A stretch of DNA of 64,000 bases from Verrucomicrobium sp. BvORR034. Lineage in GTDB: Bacteria > Verrucomicrobiota > Verrucomicrobiia > Verrucomicrobiales > Verrucomicrobiaceae. A program made the translations under genes and the position numbers. This document shows, piece after piece, positions 9,304-18,154 of the stretch (position 1 is the first letter of the stretch; every line of letters begins with the position of its first letter). The stretch is from contig NZ_BATQ01000151.1 of assembly GCF_000739635.1 (NCBI RefSeq), positions 1-64,000 on the forward strand. Direction: 5' to 3'. The notes under the pieces were generated by a model, which saw only the letters and a program-made list of their open reading frames with translations, was not told where the DNA came from and did no database searches.

Positions 9304-10476
9304 ATGAGCGATCCGCTGGCCATGGCTGTCTTTGCCGGACTCGTGCTCATGCTGGCCTATGTCCACGTGGGCTATCCGGTGCTCATGGCCATGCTGGCAC
9401 GGAAGTTTTCCCGCCCTCTCAAGCCGGACAACTCGGGATCGCCCCCCACATTTTCCGTGCTGCTCTGCGTGCACAATGAGGCTGCCCGCATCGAGCCGCG
9501 CCTGCAAAATCTCGCCTCTCTGACCTGGCCCGGTCCGGTGGAATTCATCGTGGTGTGCGATGGCTGCACGGACCAGACGTCGGAGGTGGCCCGTAAAGTG
9601 AGCCCTCTGGTCAAAGTCCTGGAGCAGCCGACGAAGTCCGGAAAACCGGCTGGGCTCAATGCCGCTGCGAGCGTGGCCACAGGCGACCTTCTCGTATTCT
9701 GCGATGCCCGCCAGACCTTTGCCCAGGACGCCATTCAACACCTCGCAGCTCCTTTTTCCGATCCAGAAATCGGTGCCGTGTCGGGCTCACTGGAGATCGC
9801 AGGCTCCGAGGCAGGAGGCGGCCAGGGCGTGGATCTCTATTGGAAACTGGAGAAGAAGCTCCGCGAATGGGAGGGGCAATACAACTCCGTGGTGGGCTGC
9901 ACCGGAGCCATCTATGTCTTGCGCCGGGATCTCTATCTCCCCCTGCCTGCGGATACGCTCCTCGATGATGTGGTGCTCCCCATGCAGGCAGTGATGCAGG
10001 GCAAACGGGTCTTGTTCAATCCGGCCGCCCAGGCTTTCGATCCGCAAACCCTCGATCCTGAAGTGGAGAGCCGCCGCAAGCTTCGCACGTTGGCGGGCAA
10101 CTACCAGATGCTGTTGCGTCACCCCGCTTGGCTGTTACCCGGACGATGCCCCATCTGGTGGCAGGTCATCTCGCACAAGTACCTCCGGCTCGCCGTACCC
10201 TGGATGCTGGGATTGCTACTCGTGGTCACAGCCATCCTCATTCACCATCCGCTGTTTGTCGCGGCGTTCGCAGGCCAAGTGCTGTGTTATGCCCTCGCCG
10301 TTGCAGGCATGCTTTTCCCGGGCATCAAACACAAGGCGCTCTCTATTCCCGCTGGTTTCCTCCTGCTCCAGACCGCCAATCTTCGCGCACTGTTTGCCTG
10401 GCTCGCTTCCCTGAAGGACCCCAACCGGCTGTGGCGTCAGCCTCCGGCCCGCCGCTCCCCTCCACCCACTCCGTGA
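9304..10476 (+). CDS. Membrane-anchored GT2 glycosyltransferase
   Basis: 390 residues from the ATG at 9304; a TTG nine bases earlier is less likely. One N-terminal TM (about 8-28) precedes a GT-A domain. It has FSVLLCVHNEA, the nucleotide-binding CDGCTD (85-90), FCDAR at 132-136 in place of a classical DXD, and LLDDVVLPMQ as the ED-like catalytic site. Two or three C-terminal TM segments follow from about 296. This is the architecture of processive or polyprenyl-linked GT2 enzymes such as hyaluronan-synthase-like proteins, though no clear QxxRW is seen. It probably elongates or adds a sugar at the inner membrane. The next gene starts 9 bp after the stop. Confidence 0.85.
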   Translation: MSDPLAMAVFAGLVLMLAYVHVGYPVLMAMLARKFSRPLKPDNSGSPPTFSVLLCVHNEAARIEPRLQNLASLTWPGPVEFIVVCDGCTDQTSEVARKVSPLVKVLEQPTKSGKPAGLNAAASVATGDLLVFCDARQTFAQDAIQHLAAPFSDPEIGAVSGSLEIAGSEAGGGQGVDLYWKLEKKLREWEGQYNSVVGCTGAIYVLRRDLYLPLPADTLLDDVVLPMQAVMQGKRVLFNPAAQAFDPQTLDPEVESRRKLRTLAGNYQMLLRHPAWLLPGRCPIWWQVISHKYLRLAVPWMLGLLLVVTAILIHHPLFVAAFAGQVLCYALAVAGMLFPGIKHKALSIPAGFLLLQTANLRALFAWLASLKDPNRLWRQPPARRSPPPTP

Positions 10477-10485
10477 CCTTGTTCC

Positions 10486-11580
10486 ATGCTGAGAGCATTT
10501 GACCGCTGGCTCATCCCCTATCTCAATCGCACCCGTCGTCGCTGGCAGGAGCATGAGACGTGGCACGTGATGCTCGCGGTCTGCGATCATTTTGAGCCGT
10601 TTCATGACACGGATCTGGAAGGAGCGCGCCGTGCCATGGCGGACTGGAACACCCGCCTGCCAGACCTCGCCGAACGCTACCGGGATGCCGCGGGAGTCGG
10701 CTACAAGCACACCTTCTTTTATCCCGTGGAGCAGCATCACGAGGAAATCGTCGGCAACCTGGCCGACCTCTGCCGCCGAACGGGCAGCGAAGTGGAGGTG
10801 CACTTGCACCATCACCATGACACTGCGGCAGGCCTCGAGGAAAAACTCGATGCTGGCATCGCCGACCTTCGTCGGATGGGTTGCCTGGGAACAGATCGAG
10901 ACGGTCGAGTCCGCTTTGGATTCATTCACGGCAACTGGGCGCTCGACAACTGCGGCGACGCGGACGGACGCAACTGCGGCGTATCCGACGAACTAGGCAT
11001 TCTGCGGCGCAAGGGCTGCTATGCCGATTTCACGATGCCTTCCGCGCCGCACTTCACGCAGACGCGCACCATCAACTCCCTCTACTACGCTCAAGACACG
11101 CCGGCAGCGAACTCACATGACACCGGCACAGCGGTGAAGAAAGGCACCACCGCGCCACTGCGTGATCGCGAGGATCACCTGCTTCTGGTGCAAGGGCCGC
11201 TGGGGCTCAACTGGGACCGACGGAAGTGGAACCTCATCCCCCGCGTGGAGAATGCTGAGATCTCCGGCGCAAATCCCTGGACCGCGGGGCGCTGGCAGCT
11301 CTGGCTGGAGCTATGCCCCAGCGTCGTAGAAGGTGCCCCCTGGATCTTCGTCAAGCTGCACACCCATGGCGGCATCCCGCGCAACTACCACACGCTGCTG
11401 GGATCGCCTGCCGAAGCCTTCCACTCCGCCGCCAAACATCAGTTGCCCAATGGAAGCAAAGTCCAGCTTCACCACGTGACCAGCCGGGAGATGATCAACA
11501 TGCTGCACGCTGCGGAGGACGGGCACGAAGGAGATCCGGAGCGCTACCGTGACTACCTGTACAAAGCCCCTGCACCGTGA
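10486..11580 (+). CDS. Polysaccharide-deacetylase-like protein, His-rich, uncharacterised family
   Basis: 364 residues, ATG at 10486. No signal peptide or TM is seen, so it is probably cytosolic. The layout suggests a NodB-like or related (beta/alpha) barrel: AVCDHFEPF near 31-39 with Asp34, VHLHHHHD at 105-112, FGFIHGNWALDN at 145-156, and KLHTHGG near 289-295. The repeated His/Asp clusters at strand ends suggest a metal site. I do not recognise a named family with a proven reaction. Its place as the last gene of the epimerase/methyltransferase/GT2 run suggests it edits a precursor glycan (for example N-deacetylation of HexNAc), which is inference. Confidence 0.6.
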   Translation: MLRAFDRWLIPYLNRTRRRWQEHETWHVMLAVCDHFEPFHDTDLEGARRAMADWNTRLPDLAERYRDAAGVGYKHTFFYPVEQHHEEIVGNLADLCRRTGSEVEVHLHHHHDTAAGLEEKLDAGIADLRRMGCLGTDRDGRVRFGFIHGNWALDNCGDADGRNCGVSDELGILRRKGCYADFTMPSAPHFTQTRTINSLYYAQDTPAANSHDTGTAVKKGTTAPLRDREDHLLLVQGPLGLNWDRRKWNLIPRVENAEISGANPWTAGRWQLWLELCPSVVEGAPWIFVKLHTHGGIPRNYHTLLGSPAEAFHSAAKHQLPNGSKVQLHHVTSREMINMLHAAEDGHEGDPERYRDYLYKAPAP

Positions 11581-11602
11581 GGTGACAGGGGCCTGGAAGA
11601 TT

Positions 11603-11636
11603 GAGGATCCAATCCTCCCCTCCACATCTGGAGGGG
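11603..11636. terminator. Overlapping hairpins between convergent genes
   Basis: Two stems lie back to back: GAGGAT/ATCCTC (11603-11617, loop CCA) and CCCCTCC/GGAGGGG (11617-11636, loop ACATCT). They share one base and so could be alternatives. They sit in the 70-bp gap where the deacetylase-like gene and the Wzc gene converge. Neither strand has a T tract, so termination is only suggested by position. Confidence 0.4.
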
Positions 11637-11650
11637 GCTGAATCAGGAAA

Positions 11651-13936
11651 CTACTTCAACGAAGTGCTGGAGATCCGCACCTTGGGCTTGCCAGCGTTAC
11701 GGGTCTGAGGCTGCGACAGCCCCTCTTCTTCGTCATCGAACATCTGGTAGTAGTGCGCCGACGAGTAGTAGTAGTTGTAGTAGTTTGAGATCTTGGAAAG
11801 GTCCACGCTGTTGAGCACAACGCCATAGAGCTTGGCCCCGGCTTTCTGGATGTGACCGATGGCCTCGATCACGTCGCGGCGGTGGGTGATCTCTGATTTC
11901 ACCACCAAGACAACCCCATCAGCCACCCGTTGCAGGGAGGTGGTCTCGCTCAATCCCAATACAGGAGGGGTATCCAGCAAGATCCAGTCGTAGTCGTGTT
12001 TCCACTCCTCGATCGCCTGCTCAAGGCCAAGACGGCAGAGCAGTTCCGATGAGCCCGCCACGGTGTCGCCACGGGAATAGTAGTCCAAAAGAGGAAGCGG
12101 TGTGTGACGCTTCATTTCCTCCAACGTCATCTCACCCGTCAGCGCCTGGCAAAGGCCGGGACCACGAGTTTCTCTGAAGAGACGGTGCACACGGCCGCGG
12201 CGGAAGTCGAGGTCCACGAGAAGCACTCGCGCTCCCGAAGACTGGAACGCCCAGGCCAGGTTTGCGCACGTCGTGGTCTTGCCTTCGCTCGGCCGGGAGC
12301 TGGTGAGCATGATCACCTTGGCACCTTCTTTGTTCCCCGCCTGCAAGGCGAGGTGGGCCCGGATCACCCGGTAGCACTCCAGAACGTTGTTGGGCTTCTT
12401 GGATTCATCCTCCACCGGTCGGGTGATGTTTTCCAGGATCTCCGGGGTGGATTTGGGCACCACACCGATGCCTTTGATCCCGGTCGCCTTCTCAAACGCC
12501 TCGAGACTCGTAAACTGGTCGTTCAACTGCTCCAGGGCAAAGGGCACGCCCAAGCCCAACCCCACGGCAAGAACCAGCGCCATCATGGCCAGCTTGGACT
12601 TGGTCGGACTTACGGGGTTGTCATCACGCAGTGTGGTGAACTCTCTGAACCGGATGTCGACGCGCTCTTTGTCCACGCCAAACTCCATGGTGGTCACCAG
12701 CTTGGAGAGATCGGTGTAGGCTTTGCTCCAGGCAAGATCCCCTTCCTGGCCCAGCGTGTACTCCTGACGAAGTTTGTTCAGCTTCTCCGTGGACTTGGCG
12801 TACTCGGGAATCTTGGTCTCCAGTTGTACAATCTCCTGCTGCACACGACGGTAGTCCACGTCGAAGCGCTTGCGCTCCACGTCCAATTCTGCGGTCAGGC
12901 TCTCGTTGATGAGCCGGAGTTTCTCCCGCAGTTTTTTCATCACATCGTGATCTTCCAGGTAGGTTCGGGAAGCTTCTTCGACGTCCTTTTCTACCGTGCG
13001 TTTGTCACGCTCAAGCTGCTGCCAGGGGCGCAGGCCTTCCATCATCGAGGGCTGCACCACCACCTGTTGTGCGGAGGGCAGACCAAAAGCCAGGGCGGGA
13101 TGAGTCAGGGCATCCTTCATGTCGCCCGTAGCAGGCAGCACCTGGCCGACGGTGCTCTTTTCCGTGGCGATGCTTTTGGAGTTCTCAAGGATGGAAAGTT
13201 CTTCCAAAGGATCGAGTCCGACCGCCCGGCGAGCAGTGATGACGCTGCGCACGTCATCGTATTTGCGGAGCTTGTGCTGCGCACGGAGCAGATCCACCGG
13301 CACCTGGGCCAGGGCATTCTGTTCAATCATCAGTTCCGTGATGGCATTCGTCCGCTCGAAGTCCACCTGGCCCTTGAGCTTGGCGTCAATCTTCTGCTTG
13401 AGCAGCACCAGCTCATCCTGATACTTCTTCACCGCCACGTCCATCCACGCGAGGCGCTGCTCGCGGTAGTAGGATTCATATTGGTCAACAAGAGCCTTGG
13501 GGAACTCACGAACCACCCAAGGGTGGGGCGAATACACATCCACCTGCAGGGTGGCAAAGTCGAGAATACCCACCGACACCTTGCGGAGCGGACCATCACG
13601 CAGCTTCTCATAGCTGTCCGTGGACTGACCAATGCCAAGACGGTGAGCCGTCCAAGCCAGCATCTGACGGGAACTGAGCTGCCCCGCGACATTGCGCTGG
13701 GCGCGAGCCTGACTGATCGCCTCAATGCTGTCCGAGGTGATGGGCAGCGCGAAGAACTTCATGTCGATCAGCCCTCGGGAGTAATAAACCGAGGGGGTGA
13801 ACATGAAATAGCAGACCCCAAGCAGGCACCCCAAAATCATCAGCAACACCATCAGGCGGCCGTATTTGAGATAGCCTAAAACCTGAGTAAGAATATTCAG
13901 CCCCACCGGCAGGGCTTTCTGGTTGCTGGTCTGCAT
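11651..13936 (-). CDS. wzc: Wzc-like polysaccharide co-polymerase with BY-kinase domain
   Basis: 761 residues, ATG at 13936. TM1 (about 27-47) and TM2 (about 445-468) flank a long periplasmic coiled-coil region (about 175-420) typical of PCP-2a chain-length regulators. The cytosolic kinase has Walker A SSRPSEGKTTT (about 545-555), Walker A' VLLVDLDFRRGR and Walker B WILLDTPPVLG (about 650-660). The tail carries the Tyr cluster NYYNYYYSSAHYYQMF (about 716-731), the expected autophosphorylation sites. It should control polymer length and open the export channel with the OPX protein encoded 65 bp upstream. No cognate low-molecular-weight or PHP phosphatase is present in the window. Confidence 0.93.
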   Translation of the reverse strand: MQTSNQKALPVGLNILTQVLGYLKYGRLMVLLMILGCLLGVCYFMFTPSVYYSRGLIDMKFFALPITSDSIEAISQARAQRNVAGQLSSRQMLAWTAHRLGIGQSTDSYEKLRDGPLRKVSVGILDFATLQVDVYSPHPWVVREFPKALVDQYESYYREQRLAWMDVAVKKYQDELVLLKQKIDAKLKGQVDFERTNAITELMIEQNALAQVPVDLLRAQHKLRKYDDVRSVITARRAVGLDPLEELSILENSKSIATEKSTVGQVLPATGDMKDALTHPALAFGLPSAQQVVVQPSMMEGLRPWQQLERDKRTVEKDVEEASRTYLEDHDVMKKLREKLRLINESLTAELDVERKRFDVDYRRVQQEIVQLETKIPEYAKSTEKLNKLRQEYTLGQEGDLAWSKAYTDLSKLVTTMEFGVDKERVDIRFREFTTLRDDNPVSPTKSKLAMMALVLAVGLGLGVPFALEQLNDQFTSLEAFEKATGIKGIGVVPKSTPEILENITRPVEDESKKPNNVLECYRVIRAHLALQAGNKEGAKVIMLTSSRPSEGKTTTCANLAWAFQSSGARVLLVDLDFRRGRVHRLFRETRGPGLCQALTGEMTLEEMKRHTPLPLLDYYSRGDTVAGSSELLCRLGLEQAIEEWKHDYDWILLDTPPVLGLSETTSLQRVADGVVLVVKSEITHRRDVIEAIGHIQKAGAKLYGVVLNSVDLSKISNYYNYYYSSAHYYQMFDDEEEGLSQPQTRNAGKPKVRISSTSLK

Positions 13937-14001
13937 GTCGCGTCTCTGAAAGGATGGATGGGCCGGCTTGGAAAGGGAGTCCCAAGAAGCGGCTTGAGTC
14001 T

Positions 14002-14754
14002 CTAGAATCCGAATACTTTTTCTGGCACTACCACAATATCCCCCGTTCGAATGGGAATGTCTGGAAGCTTGCCATCTGCCACAGCCTTCAGATCAATGGG
14101 CATCTTCTTCTTGGGCTGGGACGGAGCCGCCTGGCGCAAAACATAAGCCTTGGCTTCGTTGGAGAAACGGGCGAATCCACCGGAGATCAGAATGGCTTCA
14201 TAGACCCCCATGGTTTTACCAATCTCCACCGTAAGGTTGTGCTGCCCAGGGCGGGCCACTTTGCCAGTGATGTACACCAGCATCTGTTGCGTCGTGGCAC
14301 TGGACTGGCTACCACCCACCATGGAAGTCCGGTCAAGGATGACAGTGGCCACCCGCAGTTTCTGACTCTCCAGAAGCTCCTTCATCCGTGCCTCTGCCTG
14401 GGAGGGCGTCAACCCGGCCAGCTGAATTCTCCCCATAGTGGGGAAGATGATGTGCCCCTCGGCACGCACGGTGTAGCCACCATTAAGCGTGGCATCCTCC
14501 AGGACATAAATGTCCACGGACTCACCAGGGCGGATGGGGATGTTCTTGGGATCCGTAGGAGCTTGGGCTCTTGGAGCCGAATACGGGTCGAACGGAGGAG
14601 TGTCGAGAGCCGGCTTGGTCTTGCAAGAGACCAGCCCCGCGATCAGAAACGCCAGCAGACCGGCGGTGCATCGTGCTGCTCTACTAAATTCAGCGGGTTT
14701 TCCGGGTGAGGAGAGGTTGGGCTGGGGGCGGAGCATCAGAACGGTTTTCGACAT
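14002..14754 (-). CDS. wza: Short Wza/OPX-type polysaccharide export lipoprotein
   Basis: 250 residues, ATG at 14754. The lipoprotein signal peptide ends in LVSC (Cys44). The polysaccharide export (PES) domain spans about 73-142 and one SLBB domain about 158-245 (YITGKVARPGQH onward), with the end PEKVFGF. E. coli Wza is about 380 residues and has further SLBB repeats plus a C-terminal helix that forms the outer-membrane pore; both are absent here. The protein therefore probably stays periplasmic or lipid-anchored and needs a partner pore, for which the beta-barrel gene 1.1 kb upstream in the operon is the obvious candidate. On its own strand a TTGACA lies 50-60 bp upstream, without a convincing -10 box. 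Confidence 0.88.
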   Translation of the reverse strand: MSKTVLMLRPQPNLSSPGKPAEFSRAARCTAGLLAFLIAGLVSCKTKPALDTPPFDPYSAPRAQAPTDPKNIPIRPGESVDIYVLEDATLNGGYTVRAEGHIIFPTMGRIQLAGLTPSQAEARMKELLESQKLRVATVILDRTSMVGGSQSSATTQQMLVYITGKVARPGQHNLTVEIGKTMGVYEAILISGGFARFSNEAKAYVLRQAAPSQPKKKMPIDLKAVADGKLPDIPIRTGDIVVVPEKVFGF

Positions 14755-14843
14755 TTAATTACTGGGGCCTGGGAACCTTTGGGTGAAATCTCGATGCCAG
14801 TCACAGGAGTACTGTCAAAACTATCACGTGGCCTAAATTTGAA

Positions 14844-14869
14844 GCGACCGCCAATAACCTGGCGGTCGC
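14844..14869 (-). terminator. Strong stem-loop upstream of the OPX gene (terminator or attenuator)
   Basis: GCGACCGCCA and TGGCGGTCGC form a perfect 10-bp stem with loop ATAACC (plus strand reading). On the minus strand it is followed by TTCAAATTT. It lies 83 bp after the stop of the EF-hand protein gene and 90 bp before the OPX start. It may partly terminate transcription so that the barrel and EF-hand proteins are made in different amounts from Wza and Wzc. Confidence 0.55.
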
Positions 14870-14951
14870 GAAAGTCGCCCTCCGGATCAAAAATGCAACA
14901 CTTGCACTAGCTAACCGTTGAGCATCAAATCTGGAAACTCCGGTGCGAAGA

Positions 14952-15797
14952 TTACTTCGTCGAGCGGGAGGCTGGGCTGACCCAAACCCCTTCGGCGTTG
15001 TTGTTAACGAAATCTTTGCGAACTGGCTCTTCTTGCACAGTGATCAGGATGTGATCGAAGGCAGTGCGGAAGAGTTTGAGCGGCGGGCTGGGAGTATCCA
15101 CGCCACGGGTGGGATCCCCTTTGCCGCGGTGGGCTACCGTTCCCAGAATCCGAACGTCACCGAGATAGGCACCGGAGGGCTTCACGCCTTCCACATACAC
15201 GAACCGGGGAATGATGCTCGGAAGGTTGGCAGGATAGCGCTCGGCGCTGATTGCAAACTCGATGAGACGCATTTGAGGATTGGCCGAGTCGAGCAAAAGC
15301 TCCGTGCGGGCGGCATCACGCCAAACGCGAACGCGACCCACAGACTGCTGCTCTTCTTCGAAGGAACCAAACTCGCCCGACTCTGCCGCACGATTGATGC
15401 CGCAAACTTCGAGCCCCACCACCACATCACCTTCAAAGTCAATGCGATAGGGCTTCACTTCGATGACGATCTTCGACATTTCCCCTTCCCCGAGAATCAA
15501 CCCTGGAGGAGTTTGCTCAAAGCCGCCCTGGTCCTGTGCATCCCCCTGGCGGATGGAGCCGTCATAGTTGAGGTCTGCATCCAGGTCGATACGGGCGATG
15601 CGACGATTCAGGTCACGATAGCGGTTGAGCTTCTGACCGTAGTAGGAATGAAAGTCGCCAGGAAGATCCTGCTTGGTTTCGGTTCCTTTGTTCCGGTTCG
15701 AGATCCCACCACCACTTTGAGGCTCGCCACTCAACAGAGTGGAGATCGTGACGGTCAGGGCCGCGAAGGAGCAGATGGCCTTGGTTGATAGTTTCAT
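14952..15797 (-). CDS. Exported protein with an EF-hand/dockerin-like calcium loop, unknown function
   Basis: 281 residues from the ATG at 15797 (MKLSTKAIC); an upstream TTG would add 13 residues that spoil the signal peptide. The signal peptide ends near residue 23. At 75-86 the loop DLNYDGSIRQGD has ligands at positions 1, 3, 5 and 12 with Gly6 and Ile8, a textbook EF-hand/dockerin loop. The rest is rich in beta strands (for example MSKIVIEVKPYRIDF). I do not recognise a family. It lies between the barrel gene (55 bp gap) and the OPX gene, so an envelope role in polymer export, perhaps calcium-stabilised, is inferred. Confidence 0.65.
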   Translation of the reverse strand: MKLSTKAICSFAALTVTISTLLSGEPQSGGGISNRNKGTETKQDLPGDFHSYYGQKLNRYRDLNRRIARIDLDADLNYDGSIRQGDAQDQGGFEQTPPGLILGEGEMSKIVIEVKPYRIDFEGDVVVGLEVCGINRAAESGEFGSFEEEQQSVGRVRVWRDAARTELLLDSANPQMRLIEFAISAERYPANLPSIIPRFVYVEGVKPSGAYLGDVRILGTVAHRGKGDPTRGVDTPSPPLKLFRTAFDHILITVQEEPVRKDFVNNNAEGVWVSPASRSTK

Positions 15798-15852
15798 GGC
15801 AGAGGTGGTTAAGCTTCGGAGGAGGATTGAATCCAAGGATGTGGGAGCCGGA

Positions 15853-18147
15853 TCAGTACACGTAGTTCACGCCCATGATTAACAAATGTTCTTTCACATT
15901 ACTGCCCTTCGCACCCCGCTGATCCAGATACTGGTAGGTGACGTTGCCGTTCAAGCGAGCCAGTAGAGGACGCTGGATCGTAGCGTAGTAGATCCAGATT
16001 TCCTCATCCGTAGTGCCTTCCTTGGCAGCTTCGTTGTTCTGATAGGTGATCCCGGCGGTGATCCCTGTGTCATCACCCAGGCTGTAGCCAGCCTGAGCTC
16101 CGAGGGTCCAGCCCTGGAATTCCGCGCCATCCCCAAGACGACGGGAGTCTTGATACTGGCCGTAGGCTCCGAGACGGAGGCGCTCATTGACCGAGTGGTT
16201 GATGGTGTAGCGGACGTATTGGCCGAGGTATTCGTCAAGCTGCTCGGAAAGGGTGTAAACCTGCCCACCAGACAGAGAGTGGCGGGTGTACTGCGTAAGG
16301 TCGTGGCTCACCCCCACATCCCACGTGAAGGAACCGTCCTCGCTGGCGTTTTCACCGTTCTGCCAGAAGTAACCGACCTGACCGTACATGGAAAGGTACT
16401 CGGTCACGCGCCCTGTGACACGGGCAAACACCTGGTGGGACATGGTGTCGAAGTGATCCGGGGTGACCCCTTGATAACCAAAGCTCGGGGCGAACATCCA
16501 GTCGTCTCCCATGTAGCTGTACATGAGGCTGAACTGATCTGCGTCGTTGTGGTCATCCAGATCCGCTTGTGCCCAGTAGTCGGAATGAATCACGTTGCCC
16601 AGGAGCCACCACTCGTTCTGGAAGGGACGCTGGAACTCAAATCCAATGTCATTGCGGTAGCCGCCAAAGCGGGGATCCCAGAAGGATTCGCTACGGGACG
16701 TGCTGTCGAGGATCTCAGAACCGAAGCGATAGCGTCCGACGGCATCCACCTCACCCACTTCCCAACCTTCATAGAAGTCGGCAAGGGAGTTGGAGACACC
16801 GAAGTAGTCATACAGACGGAACATCCAGGGGCCATTCTCCCACTCCACGTTGAGCCGGGCGTTCGTGCCCAAAGCCCAGCCGGAACCGATCCCTGTGGAA
16901 AACCCAACCTCCCCTTCCCCGGGCAGGAAGTAGAAGAACATGGAGGAAGTGATGTAAATCTGGTCGGTGATCCGCAAGGCGGCACGAATGGGAATGCCGA
17001 TGATGCTGATCCAGCCATCATTGTCCACTCCCTCTGGCAACGGGGCGTCACCGGAGTAGTCCGTGTACAACATGGACGCGGACACGCCCAAGAAATCAAG
17101 GTACAACGGGCCAAGCTTCAGCATCACGCGATCCGCCGCGATGTCTTCCGAGAAGATTCCAAAGCCGTAGTCCAGATCGACCGTCAGGAAATCTGGATCT
17201 GGTGAATGATAAAGCGCGTTGTTGCCCGGCATCACCGTGCGAAGACCCCGCTCCAACCGGTCGTAGAACGCCCCATTGCGCTGGTAATAGTTGTCTGGAG
17301 CTGAACGCACCGGCCAGAGACCAGAATAAGCCCAGTAGCCGCGGTCACCCTTGGCACGGGGATAGTCCGCATTCCCGCCAGCGAGAATCGGAGACTCGGC
17401 CTGGGTCGGGAAATAACCACCCTGCGATGGCGGGGCAGAGTTTTCAGGAATGGGTCGCAACGGGCTATCCACCCGGGACTGGCTCAGGGCTTGAGGCACT
17501 TCATAGCGCTGGCCGATCACGCGGCCCGCTCCTGACGAACGTCGGCCCATTGGACGGGCCTGGACGGCCGGAGCCGTCTCATAATAAGAATCCGCCTGCG
17601 TGTTGACCATGGTCTCACGGGCGGTGTTGACTTCGGCGGGGGCAGCTTGAGGAGCCTTTCTGGCTTGATAGGGAGCCGGATCTTTGGTCGCACTCTGCAC
17701 CGGCATCGCAGGCGGCACTTGCGGATCCAACGGGGCCACGGAAGGCGCTGGCACCACGGGAACCATCTCTGGAGCGGGAGTCGGAGCCGGCGTAAATGTC
17801 GGCGGCGCTACCGGAGCAGGGGCCGGGGCTGGCACCTGGGTCGGGACGCCCTGAACAGGGGCAGGAACCGGGGTAACGGGAACGGCAGGCGCCGGAACAG
17901 GTGCAGCAGGCTGTGCCGTGGGCGGCAGTGGCTGAATGGTCTCGAACTCAGGTGGACGGAGGTTCGGAGGGGCATCACCCAGCGGAGGAGCTCCTTCCGC
18001 AGCCTGGAAGGCAGGAGGGAGGAGCAAATTCACTGCCACGGTATTTCCACCTTGCTGGGCGCAAAGCGGTGCCGCAACAAAAGCAGTGGATGACAGCAGG
18101 ATGGCCAGCTGAGTGCGGGCGAAGTAGTGCGGGCGAATAGATCCCAT
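15853..18147 (-). CDS. Outer-membrane beta-barrel protein with Pro-rich linker, probable polysaccharide export porin
   Basis: 764 residues from the ATG at 18147 (MGSIRPHYFA). The signal peptide ends near PLCAQ. A long Pro/Ala/Val-rich segment (about 50-150, with many PAP and PVP units) could span the periplasm or the peptidoglycan. From about residue 290 onward come alternating amphipathic strands with many aromatic residues and short turns, and the C-terminus is MGVNYVY, whose terminal aromatic residue fits a BAM-dependent barrel. Its operon partners are a short OPX protein and Wzc. Beta-barrel partners are known for OPX proteins that lack their own pore helix, so this is the likely outer-membrane exit. 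Homology to a named porin family is not evident by eye. Confidence 0.8.
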   Translation of the reverse strand: MGSIRPHYFARTQLAILLSSTAFVAAPLCAQQGGNTVAVNLLLPPAFQAAEGAPPLGDAPPNLRPPEFETIQPLPPTAQPAAPVPAPAVPVTPVPAPVQGVPTQVPAPAPAPVAPPTFTPAPTPAPEMVPVVPAPSVAPLDPQVPPAMPVQSATKDPAPYQARKAPQAAPAEVNTARETMVNTQADSYYETAPAVQARPMGRRSSGAGRVIGQRYEVPQALSQSRVDSPLRPIPENSAPPSQGGYFPTQAESPILAGGNADYPRAKGDRGYWAYSGLWPVRSAPDNYYQRNGAFYDRLERGLRTVMPGNNALYHSPDPDFLTVDLDYGFGIFSEDIAADRVMLKLGPLYLDFLGVSASMLYTDYSGDAPLPEGVDNDGWISIIGIPIRAALRITDQIYITSSMFFYFLPGEGEVGFSTGIGSGWALGTNARLNVEWENGPWMFRLYDYFGVSNSLADFYEGWEVGEVDAVGRYRFGSEILDSTSRSESFWDPRFGGYRNDIGFEFQRPFQNEWWLLGNVIHSDYWAQADLDDHNDADQFSLMYSYMGDDWMFAPSFGYQGVTPDHFDTMSHQVFARVTGRVTEYLSMYGQVGYFWQNGENASEDGSFTWDVGVSHDLTQYTRHSLSGGQVYTLSEQLDEYLGQYVRYTINHSVNERLRLGAYGQYQDSRRLGDGAEFQGWTLGAQAGYSLGDDTGITAGITYQNNEAAKEGTTDEEIWIYYATIQRPLLARLNGNVTYQYLDQRGAKGSNVKEHLLIMGVNYVY

Positions 18148-18154
18148 AACGCAG

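Noticed and set aside
12104-13879. 591-codon plus-strand frame opposite the Wzc gene
   Set aside because: The minus strand gives a complete Wzc with Walker motifs; the antisense product has shadow-type composition.
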